Under the pieces are notes generated by a model. It searched no databases. It was given only the letters and a program-made list of their open reading frames with translations, and was not told where the DNA came from. From CBDCCV01 sp965215025 (GTDB lineage Bacteria; Bacteroidota; Rhodothermia; Rhodothermales; Salinibacteraceae): a stretch of 64,000 bases of DNA. Shown here in pieces: positions 46,080 to 52,804 of the stretch (its first letter is position 1; each line of letters opens with the position of its first letter). The translations under genes and the position numbers were made by a program. Location of the stretch: the NCBI GenBank assembly GCA_965215025.1, contig CBDCCV010000002.1:1612001-1676000 (forward strand). The letters run 5' to 3'.

Positions 46080-46340
46080 ATGAGCGGTGACGAACGGATC
46101 GAGGACTACAAACAGTTGCGCGTGTACCGGAGCGCATCCGAGGCAGCGATGCACATCTTCGACGTCTCCAAGCGTTGGCCGAAGTCGGAGCGCTATGCCC
46201 TGACCGATCAGATCCGTCGCTCATTGCGCTCCGCCTGCTCAAACATCACGGAGGCATGGTTCAAACGCCGGTACGCCAAGCACCTCGTCAGCAAACTGAG
46301 CGATCTATGTCCGCGAAGACGGCGCATCCTGCTCGGTTAA
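46080..46340 (+). pseudogene. four-helix bundle protein (23S rRNA-intervening-sequence type), truncated
   Basis: The first 75 residues are the N-terminal two and a half helices of the IVP/four-helix-bundle family: EDYKQLRVYRSASEAAMHIF, then SERYALTDQIRRSLRSACSN and ITEAWFKRRYAKHLVSKLSD. Intact relatives are about 120 residues and continue past the KLSD segment with another helix. Here the reading becomes LCPRRRRILLG and stops, so the C-terminal third is lost, apparently by a small rearrangement or frameshift. Family function is unknown. It is a fragment inserted between trpS and trpG in the trp cluster. Confidence 0.7.
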
Positions 46341-46364
46341 TTTCGATTCCCCTGAATGAAGCCT

Positions 46365-46403
46365 CCTCATCGTTTACTCCGTCAGTCGGCTACGCCTCGT
46401 TTC
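46365..46403. repeat. 39-bp dispersed repeat, copy 1 (upstream of trpG)
   Basis: CCTCATCGTTTACTCCGTCAG then TCGGCTACGCCTCGTTTC; matches 49845-49883 at 37 of 39 positions. It lies 30 bases before the trpG start. Confidence 0.95.
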
Positions 46404-46432
46404 CTCGATTCTTCCTCTGCTCATTTCCCGCA

Positions 46433-47050
46433 ATGATCCTCATCCTCGACAACTACGACAGCTTCACGTACAACCTCGTGCACCTCGTGGGCCGGCGCAC
46501 CGACGACCTCGAGGTCGTGCGCAACGACGCGCTCACGGTCGAGGACGTGCGGCGGATGCGGCCCGGCGGCATCCTCATCTCCCCCGGCCCCGGCCGCCCC
46601 TCGGGCGCTGGCATCACCGAAAGCCTCATCCGCGAACTCGGCGAGGCGACGCCGATCCTGGGCGTGTGCCTCGGCCACCAAGCCATCGGCGAGGTGTTCG
46701 GCGGGCGGATCGCGCACGCGCCCCGGCTCATGCACGGGAAGACGAGCCGCGTCCACCACGACGGCCGCTCCGTCTTCAAAGACGTAGAGCAGGGCTTCGA
46801 GGCCACGCGCTACCATTCCCTCGTCGTAGACCGCGAGGGGTTTCCGGAAGACGATCTGGAGATCACGGCCGAGTCCGACGACGGTGTCATCATGGGCCTG
46901 CGCCACCGCGCCCTCCCCATCGAAGGCATCCAGTTCCACCCGGAGAGCGTCCTCACCAAGGCCGGCCCGCGCCTCATCGACAATTGGCTCGACTTCGTGG
47001 CGAGTGGCGAACGGCAAGTGGCGAGTGGGACCTCATCCTCTTCCGCGTAG
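46433..47050 (+). CDS. trpG: anthranilate synthase glutamine amidotransferase component
   Basis: Supplies ammonia from glutamine to TrpE; 205 residues. The class I amidotransferase nucleophile Cys is in PILGVCLGHQAIGEVFGG (about residue 79), and the partner His/Glu are in GIQFHPESVLTKAGPRLIDN. The start at 46433 (MILILDNYDSFTYNLVHLVG) is the canonical one; a longer in-frame reading would run back into spacer sequence. The last 15 residues (VASGERQVASGTSSSSA) are encoded by a GAGTGGCGAACGGC-type spacer repeat and look like an add-on to the normal C-terminus. Confidence 0.97.
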   Translation: MILILDNYDSFTYNLVHLVGRRTDDLEVVRNDALTVEDVRRMRPGGILISPGPGRPSGAGITESLIRELGEATPILGVCLGHQAIGEVFGGRIAHAPRLMHGKTSRVHHDGRSVFKDVEQGFEATRYHSLVVDREGFPEDDLEITAESDDGVIMGLRHRALPIEGIQFHPESVLTKAGPRLIDNWLDFVASGERQVASGTSSSSA

Positions 47051-47090
47051 CCGCCCACCCCATTCGCCGTTCGCCACTCACCATTCGCCC
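47002..47090. repeat. GAGTGGCGAACGGC inverted repeat across the trpG stop; CATTCGCC repeat copy 2
   Basis: 14-bp perfect arms GAGTGGCGAACGGC (47002-47015, coding for the trpG tail) and GCCGTTCGCCACTC (47066-47079), with the trpG stop in the loop. The right half (47058-47090) is the same 33-bp repeat as at 28116-28148, with four differences. Confidence 0.9.
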
Positions 47091-47094
47091 CGAA

Positions 47095-48141
47095 ATGAAG
47101 CCGTACCTCCAGATCCTCGCGCGCGGCGAGGCGCTTTCCGAAGAGGAGGCCGAGGCCGCCATGCACCGCATCATGCGCGGCGAGGCCGTGCCCGAGCACG
47201 TGGCCGCCTTCCTGATGGGCCTGCGCGCGCGGGGCGAGACGCTCTCCGAACTCGTCGGCTTCACCCGCGTGATGCGCGCCTACGCCGTGCCCGTCGCCCT
47301 CAACGACGCGCACGCCATCGACCTCTGCGGCACGGGCGGCGGCGACGCCAGCACGTTCAACATCTCCACCACGGCGGCCTTGGTGTGCGCGGGCGCGGGC
47401 GTCACCGTCGCCAAGCACGGTAACCGCTCGGTCTCCTCTAAGTGCGGCTCGGCGGACGTCCTCGAAGCGCTCGGCGTAAAGATCGACCTGCGCAAAAAAG
47501 GCGTCGAGCACTGCCTGCAGGAAGCAAGCGTGGCGTTCATCTTCGCGCCGTATTTCCACCCGGCCATGCGCCACGTCATGCCCGTGCGCAAAAAGCTCGG
47601 CGTCAGGACGTTCTTCAACATCCTGGGACCGCTCTGCAACCCGGCGGGCGTCAGGCGGCAGCTCGTGGGCGCGTTCTCGACGGCGATGGCGCGCCTCATC
47701 ATGGGCATCTTAGCGCGCACCGGCTCCGAGCGCGTGGTGGCCGTGCACGCGCGCGACGGCCTCGACGAGCTTTCGCTGGCCGCGCCCACGGCTGTTTTCC
47801 CCTTCGACGCCGCCACGGACGATCTTGATGAGATGGACCGACAGCTTCAAGGCGAGATCGTCGAGCCGGAGCAGCACGGCCTCGCCACCGCGCCGCTCTC
47901 CACGCTCCGGGGCGGCGGCGTGGAGACGAACGCCCGGATGCTCCTCTCCGTCCTCGACGGCGAAGAAGGGCCGCCGCGCGATGTGGTCCTTCTCAACGCC
48001 GCCTACGCCCTCCACGCCTCGGGCCGCTTCACCGGCCTGGACGAATGCTTCGCCGCCGCACGCGAAAGCATCGACAGCGGCGCCGCCCGCGCCAAGCTCA
48101 AGCGTCTCGCCGAGGTCTCCCACCGCGCCCCCACCGATTGA
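47095..48141 (+). CDS. trpD: anthranilate phosphoribosyltransferase
   Basis: Transfers phosphoribose from PRPP to anthranilate, 348 residues. The start is MKPYLQILARGEALSEEEAE. The PRPP-binding motif DLCGTGGGDASTFNIST (about residues 77-93) is intact, followed by VAKHGNRSVSSKCGSADVLE with the usual HGNR segment and FNILGPLCNPAGVRRQLVGA. The helical N-terminal domain and C-terminal DELSLAAPTAVFPF are complete. It follows trpG across a repeat-bearing 44-base spacer. Confidence 0.97.
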   Translation: MKPYLQILARGEALSEEEAEAAMHRIMRGEAVPEHVAAFLMGLRARGETLSELVGFTRVMRAYAVPVALNDAHAIDLCGTGGGDASTFNISTTAALVCAGAGVTVAKHGNRSVSSKCGSADVLEALGVKIDLRKKGVEHCLQEASVAFIFAPYFHPAMRHVMPVRKKLGVRTFFNILGPLCNPAGVRRQLVGAFSTAMARLIMGILARTGSERVVAVHARDGLDELSLAAPTAVFPFDAATDDLDEMDRQLQGEIVEPEQHGLATAPLSTLRGGGVETNARMLLSVLDGEEGPPRDVVLLNAAYALHASGRFTGLDECFAAARESIDSGAARAKLKRLAEVSHRAPTD

Positions 48142-48152
48142 TCGAAAGAAAC

Positions 48153-48210
48153 GACGAAGTGAAGAGCCGAACGTGAGAATCTCTTCGTTTCCTCGGCTCT
48201 TCACTTCGTC
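48153..48210. repeat. 18-bp perfect inverted repeat between trpD and trpC
   Basis: Arms GACGAAGTGAAGAGCCGA (48153-48170) and TCGGCTCTTCACTTCGTC (48193-48210), no mismatches, 22-base loop. There is no U-run after it, so it is not a classical terminator. It would fold very stably in RNA and lies 26 bases before the trpC start. Confidence 0.95.
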
Positions 48211-48235
48211 TCCTCCATCTCTCGTCTCTCAACTC

Positions 48236-49045
48236 ATGTCCCTCCTCGACCGGATCGTCAGCGACACACGCGCGCTCGTTGAAAAGCGCAAGCGTGAGAC
48301 GCCGCAGCGCGCGCTTGAAGACCGACCGCTCTTTGCGCGCACGCCGCTCGACCTCTTCGAGCGGCTGAGCCAGGACGAGATGTCCATTATCGCTGAGGCG
48401 AAAAAGGCATCGCCGTCGGAGGGCGTCATCCGCGAAAGCTACGACGCGGCCCAGCTCGCGCAAGCTTATCAGAAAAACGGCGCGGCGGCCATCTCCGTCC
48501 TCACCGAGCCGCAGCACTTCGAGGGCGCCATCGCGCACCTGCCGTGGGTGCGCGCGCATGTGGAGGACGTGCCGCTCCTGCGCAAGGATTTTATCATCGA
48601 TGAGTACCAGGTCGTCGAGGCCAAAGCCTTCGGCGCGGATGCCGTTTTGCTCATCGCTGCGGTCTTGAGCCGGCGGCAGCTCTACGACTTGCATCAGGCG
48701 GCCGGCGAACTCGGCCTGCACTGCCTCGTGGAAGTCTACGAACTCGATGAGCTTGAGAAGATCGACTTCCACCAGGTGCAGATCCTCGGCGCGAACAACC
48801 GCAACCTCAAGACTTTTGAGATTGACCTGAACCAGTCGATCCGCGTTTTCCGCCGGGCGCCGGCGCACGTCGTGCGCGTGACCGAGAGCGGCCTCCACAC
48901 GGCCGAGCAGCTTGCCACCATGCGCCGCCACGGCGTAGACGCCGCCCTCGTCGGCACCGCCTTCATGCGCGCCGAAGACCCCGGCGCTGCGTTGCGCACG
49001 CTCCGCGAAGAGACGGCCGAGCGCCTCGCCCAGCCCGCCGCCTAA
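48236..49045 (+). CDS. trpC: indole-3-glycerol phosphate synthase
   Basis: Converts CdRP to indole-3-glycerol phosphate; 269 residues, (beta-alpha)8 barrel. The start is MSLLDRIVSDTRALVEKRKR. The catalytic Lys and Glu are in SIIAEAKKASPSEGVIRESY, and the barrel blocks VPLLRKDFIIDEYQVVEAKA, LLIAAVLSRRQLYDLHQAAG and ILGANNRNLKTFEIDL follow in order. The phosphate-binding end VRVTESGLHTAEQL is present. It is not fused to trpF, unlike in enterobacteria. Confidence 0.97.
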   Translation: MSLLDRIVSDTRALVEKRKRETPQRALEDRPLFARTPLDLFERLSQDEMSIIAEAKKASPSEGVIRESYDAAQLAQAYQKNGAAAISVLTEPQHFEGAIAHLPWVRAHVEDVPLLRKDFIIDEYQVVEAKAFGADAVLLIAAVLSRRQLYDLHQAAGELGLHCLVEVYELDELEKIDFHQVQILGANNRNLKTFEIDLNQSIRVFRRAPAHVVRVTESGLHTAEQLATMRRHGVDAALVGTAFMRAEDPGAALRTLREETAERLAQPAA

Positions 49046-49046
49046 C

Positions 49047-49100
49047 GACGACGGACGATGGACGAACGACGACGGCAGCCATCGAGCGTCGTCCGTCGTC
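49047..49100. repeat. GACGACGGACGA inverted repeat between trpC and trpF
   Basis: 12-bp perfect arms GACGACGGACGA (49047-49058) and TCGTCCGTCGTC (49089-49100), with further copies of the ACGACGG word inside. The rest of the spacer up to trpF is a C-rich tract, CCCATCCGCCCACACCCCCA. Confidence 0.9.
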
Positions 49101-49147
49101 ATCCGTCGGTCTCATCCCCCATCCGCCCACACCCCCACCCCCAACCC

Positions 49148-49804
49148 ATGCCCGTCAAAGTCAAAATCTGCGGCATCACCACGCTCGACGACGCGCGCTT
49201 CGCCGCCGGCGCCGGGGCCGACTACCTCGGCTTCATCCAGCACCGCGACAGCCCGCGCTACATCGCCCCGGCGCAGGCCAAAGAGATCATCGAGTGGGTG
49301 CACGGCTCCGAGCCGGTGGGCGTTTTCGTGAACATGCCGAGCGCGGACGTGATCGAGACGGCCGAGGAGGCCGGCTTCGCGCTCGTGCAACTTCACGGCC
49401 ACGAGCCGCCTGAGGCGTGCGAGATCGTGCGCGGGGCCGGGCGTCAGGTGATCAAAGCCTTCCGCGTCACGCACGACGCCTCCGCCGAGCAGCTCCGCGC
49501 CCTGATGGAACCCTACGCCGAGGCGGCCGACTTCTTCCTCCTCGACACGCACTCGACGAGCCTGTGGGGCGGCACGGGCGAGAGCTTCAACTGGCGTCTC
49601 GCGCGCGACCTCTCGCAAGACGTGCCGCTTTTTCTGGCCGGCGGCATCAGCGCCGAGAACGTCGAGGAGGCCGTGCGCACGATGCGGCCCTACGCCGTGG
49701 ACCTCTCATCGAGCCTCGAGATGGCCCCCGGCGTCAAGGACATGATGAAGATGCAGACGTTTTTCGACACGTTCCACGCCCTGAATGAGACGATGAATGG
49801 ATGA
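49148..49804 (+). CDS. trpF: phosphoribosylanthranilate isomerase
   Basis: Isomerises PRA to CdRP; 218 residues, a small (beta-alpha)8 barrel. The start MPVKVKICGITTLDDARFAA contains the catalytic Cys of KICGIT, and the catalytic Asp is in the FLLDTHSTSLWGGTGESFNW block. VGVFVNMPSADVIETAEEAG, ALVQLHGHEPPEACEIVRG and FLAGGISAENVEEAVRTMRP follow the family pattern. It lies between trpC and trpB, as free-standing TrpF usually does in this lineage. Confidence 0.97.
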   Translation: MPVKVKICGITTLDDARFAAGAGADYLGFIQHRDSPRYIAPAQAKEIIEWVHGSEPVGVFVNMPSADVIETAEEAGFALVQLHGHEPPEACEIVRGAGRQVIKAFRVTHDASAEQLRALMEPYAEAADFFLLDTHSTSLWGGTGESFNWRLARDLSQDVPLFLAGGISAENVEEAVRTMRPYAVDLSSSLEMAPGVKDMMKMQTFFDTFHALNETMNG

Positions 49805-49844
49805 GACGAGGAATCGCAGCGGTCTTCGTTTCTTCCATGCTTCC

Positions 49845-49883
49845 CCTCCTCGTTTACTCCGTTAGTCGGCTACGCCTCGTTTC
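49845..49883. repeat. 39-bp dispersed repeat, copy 2 (upstream of trpB)
   Basis: CCTCCTCGTTTACTCCGTTAG then TCGGCTACGCCTCGTTTC; two mismatches to the copy at 46365-46403. It lies 39 bases before the trpB start, after a GACGAGGAA-type word pair at 49803-49850. Confidence 0.95.
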
Positions 49884-49921
49884 TGCACGCCGCCCCTGAA
49901 CGAAAAGCAGCGCCTCAAAGA

Positions 49922-51127
49922 ATGCCCAACGCCCCCGCCAAAACCGCCTACGCCGCCCCCGACGCCGCCGGCCACTTCGGCCCGTACGGCGGCGCCTTCG
50001 TGCCGGAGATTCTTTTTCCAGCGCTCGAAGCCCTTAAGACCGCCTACGCCGAGGCGCGGGAGGACCCGTCGTTCACCGAGGAGATGGACGCTCTCCTACG
50101 CGACTACGTGGGCCGCCCGACGCCGCTCACTTTCTGCGAGCGTTTGACGGAAGAACTCGGCGGCGCGCGGATTTATGCCAAGCGCGAGGACCTCTGCCAC
50201 ACCGGCGCGCACAAGATCAATAACACCATCGGGCAGATCCTGCTGGCGCGGCGGATGGGTAAAGAGCGAATCATCGCCGAGACGGGGGCGGGGCAGCACG
50301 GCGTCGCCACGGCCACGGTCTGCGCGAAGTTCGGCGTGGCGTGCGTCGTGTACATGGGCGCCGAGGACATGGAGCGCCAGCGCCTAAACGTCGAGCGGAT
50401 GGAGCTTCTGGGCGCCGAGGTCCGCCCGGCCACCTCGGGCAGCCAGACGCTTAAGGACGCCACGAACGAGGCCATCCGCGACTGGGTCTCGAACCCGGAG
50501 ACGACGTTTTACATCATCGGCTCGGTCGTCGGCCCGCACCCGTACCCGGTAATGGTACGCGACTTCCACCGCGTCATCGGCGAGGAGACGCGCCGGCAGC
50601 TTGCCGAGAAAGAAGACCGCGAGACGCCCGATGCCGTCGTCGCCTGCGTGGGCGGCGGCTCGAACGCGATGGGCATTTTCTACCCGTTCATAGACGACGA
50701 GGTGGTCCGGCTCATCGGCGTCGAGGCGGCGGGCGAGGGGCTGGACAAGCGGCACGCCGCCACGCTCTCGAAAGGCTCGGCGGGCGTCCTCCACGGCGCC
50801 ATGAGCTATCTTCTTCAGGACGCCGAGGGGCAGGTCGAACTCGCGCACTCCGTCTCCGCCGGCCTCGACTACCCCGGCATCGGCCCAGAGCACTCGTTCC
50901 TCAAGGACGAGGGCCGCGTGGAGTACGTCTCCGCCACCGATCAGGAAGCGCTCGACGGCGTGAGGCTCCTCGCCCGCACCGAGGGGATCATCCCCGCGCT
51001 CGAAACGGCCCACGCCGTCGCCGCCCTCCCCCGGCTTGCCGAGGAGATGGGCGAAGGAAAAATCATCGTTTTCAACTGCTCCGGGCGTGGCGACAAGGAC
51101 ATGACCACCATCGCGCAGCATACCTGA
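49922..51127 (+). CDS. trpB: tryptophan synthase beta chain
   Basis: PLP enzyme that condenses indole with serine to tryptophan; 401 residues. The PLP Lys is in EDLCHTGAHKINNTIGQILL (about residue 98). The catalytic Glu region AETGAGQHGVATATVCAKFG, the phosphate-binding CVGGGSNAMGIFYPF and the C-terminal VFNCSGRGDKD are all present. The start is MPNAPAKTAYAAPDAAGHFG. It is separated from trpA by a Uma2-family gene rather than being adjacent. Confidence 0.98.
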   Translation: MPNAPAKTAYAAPDAAGHFGPYGGAFVPEILFPALEALKTAYAEAREDPSFTEEMDALLRDYVGRPTPLTFCERLTEELGGARIYAKREDLCHTGAHKINNTIGQILLARRMGKERIIAETGAGQHGVATATVCAKFGVACVVYMGAEDMERQRLNVERMELLGAEVRPATSGSQTLKDATNEAIRDWVSNPETTFYIIGSVVGPHPYPVMVRDFHRVIGEETRRQLAEKEDRETPDAVVACVGGGSNAMGIFYPFIDDEVVRLIGVEAAGEGLDKRHAATLSKGSAGVLHGAMSYLLQDAEGQVELAHSVSAGLDYPGIGPEHSFLKDEGRVEYVSATDQEALDGVRLLARTEGIIPALETAHAVAALPRLAEEMGEGKIIVFNCSGRGDKDMTTIAQHT

Positions 51128-51149
51128 GCACCACGAGTGAGGCCCCGCC

Positions 51150-51845
51150 ATGCAAACGCAAGAAAAGGCCACTTACCCGCGCCGCCGCTTCACGACGGAG
51201 GAATACCACCGCCTCGCCGAGATCGGCGTGCTGCACTCCGGCGAGAACGTCGAACTCCTAAACGGCCTCGTCTACGAGAAGTACACCGACGGCGGCGAAC
51301 GCCGCTTCACAGCCGAGGAGTACCACGCCATGCTCCGCGCCGGCATTCTCCATGAGGACGACCGTACCGAGCTGATCGAAGGGAGGATCTACCAGATGGC
51401 CGCCGTAGGAAGTCACCACGCCGCGTGCGTCAAGCGCCTGAACAGGCTCCTCACCGAAGAACTGGGCGCGCGCGCCCTCGTCAGCGTGCAGGACCCCATC
51501 CGCCTGCCGGACGGGTCGGAGCCGGAGCCGGACCTCGCCGTTTTGCGCCCGCGCGAGGACTTCTACGCCGAGGCGCACCCGACGCCGGGCGACCTCTTTT
51601 TCCTCATCGAAGTGGCCGACACGACGCTCGCCGAGGACCGCGCCGTGAAGATCCCCGCCTACGCCCTCCACGGCGTATCGGAGGCGTGGCTCGTGGCGCT
51701 CCGGCGCGGCTACGTCGAGGTCTACCGCCGCCCCATGCCTGGCGGCGGCTACGCCGAGCGCGTCCGCTACGCCGGCGACGAAGCCGTGCAGCCCGCTGCC
51801 TTTGACGACCTCGCCTTCTCGGCCCGGACGATTCTCGGCCCCTGA
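51150..51845 (+). CDS. Uma2 family endonuclease-like protein with duplicated N-terminus
   Basis: A 231-residue protein of the Uma2/DUF820 group, which has a restriction-endonuclease-like fold and is common and mostly uncharacterised. The domain begins RRFTAEEYHAMLRAGILHED and continues RTELIEGRIYQMAAVGSHHA with the family Glu, and the PD-(D/E)xK-type region is EPEPDLAVLRPREDFY then DLFFLIEVADTTLAEDRAVK. Before it the first 40 residues repeat its opening motif (RRFTTEEYHRLAEIGVLHSG, then NVELLNGLVYEKYTDGGE), an internal duplication. It is inserted between trpB and trpA, 22 bases after trpB, and probably does not act in Trp synthesis. Confidence 0.88.
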   Translation: MQTQEKATYPRRRFTTEEYHRLAEIGVLHSGENVELLNGLVYEKYTDGGERRFTAEEYHAMLRAGILHEDDRTELIEGRIYQMAAVGSHHAACVKRLNRLLTEELGARALVSVQDPIRLPDGSEPEPDLAVLRPREDFYAEAHPTPGDLFFLIEVADTTLAEDRAVKIPAYALHGVSEAWLVALRRGYVEVYRRPMPGGGYAERVRYAGDEAVQPAAFDDLAFSARTILGP

Positions 51846-51872
51846 CTCTTTCGCCTTCCTGAGCACCCTCCG

Positions 51873-52703
51873 ATGCCCACCCGCCTCCAGCGCACGTTCG
51901 ACACGCTCAAAAGCCGCCACGAGAAGGCGATGGGCCTCTTCCTCACCAACGGCTTCCCCGATCCCGAAAGCACGCTCGGCGTCCTCAGAGCGCTTGACGC
52001 GGGCGGCGTGGACTTCGTCGAGCTGGGGATGCCGTTTAGCGACCCGTTGGCCGAGGGGCTGCCCATCCAGCGCGCGAGCGCCCGCGCCCTTTCGCACGGC
52101 ACGAAGATGAAGGACGCCTTCCGCACGGCAGAACAGTTCCGTGCCGGGAGCGAGACGCCGCTGCTCTTGATGGGCTACGTCAACCCGATCCTCCGCTACG
52201 GCGTAGCTGACTTTTGCCGCGACGCGCAACACGCCGGCGCCGACGGCCTCATCCTGCCCGACCTCCCGCCCGAGGAGAACGGCCTCGTCGAAGAGGCGGC
52301 GCGCGCGGCTGGCCTCGACCTCGTCTACCTCATCGCGCCGAATACGCCGGAGGCGCGCGTCGAGGCCATCGACCAAAGGGCGAGCGGGTTCGTCTACGCC
52401 GTTTCCGTGACGGGTCTTACCGGCAGTGCGCTCGGCACCGATGGGCGCGTGGAGGCGTACCTCAAGCGCGCGCGGCGGCTCGTCAAGCAGAACCCGCTCC
52501 TCGTCGGCTTCGGGATCAAGACGCACGCGGACGCCATGCGCCTGAGCCAGGACACGGACGGCTTTATCGTCGGCTCGGCGCTCATTGAGCGGGTCGAGGC
52601 GCTCTGGGACGACGCGGCGCTCTCCGCCGAGGAGCGGCTGCGGGAAGTGCAGCGCTTCGCCGAGGCGCTCAAGCACGGCGAGGGCGAAGGCGTAGGGCGG
52701 TGA
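51873..52703 (+). CDS. trpA: tryptophan synthase alpha chain
   Basis: Splits indole-3-glycerol phosphate to indole and glyceraldehyde 3-phosphate; 276 residues, (beta-alpha)8 barrel. The catalytic Glu is in GGVDFVELGMPFSDPLAEGL and the Asp in GADGLILPDLPPEENGLVEE. YLIAPNTPEARVEAI and FVYAVSVTGLTGSALGTDGR follow. The stop TGA at 52701 overlaps a possible GTG start of the next reading frame. It completes the set of trp genes E, G, D, C, F, B and A. Confidence 0.97.
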   Translation: MPTRLQRTFDTLKSRHEKAMGLFLTNGFPDPESTLGVLRALDAGGVDFVELGMPFSDPLAEGLPIQRASARALSHGTKMKDAFRTAEQFRAGSETPLLLMGYVNPILRYGVADFCRDAQHAGADGLILPDLPPEENGLVEEAARAAGLDLVYLIAPNTPEARVEAIDQRASGFVYAVSVTGLTGSALGTDGRVEAYLKRARRLVKQNPLLVGFGIKTHADAMRLSQDTDGFIVGSALIERVEALWDDAALSAEERLREVQRFAEALKHGEGEGVGR

Positions 52704-52804
52704 TCCGCTCTCTCCACCTTCCCCAAAACTTCGGCAACACCGCCTGCCCTCGCGCCGTTGGAAAGGCCGTTGCTTTCCTTTCTGGCGCTTTTGCACGTGT
52801 GGCT

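Noticed and set aside
48171..48235. Terminator between trpD and trpC
   Set aside because: The 18-bp stem is strong but is followed by TCCTCCATCTC, not a U-run, so intrinsic termination is unlikely.
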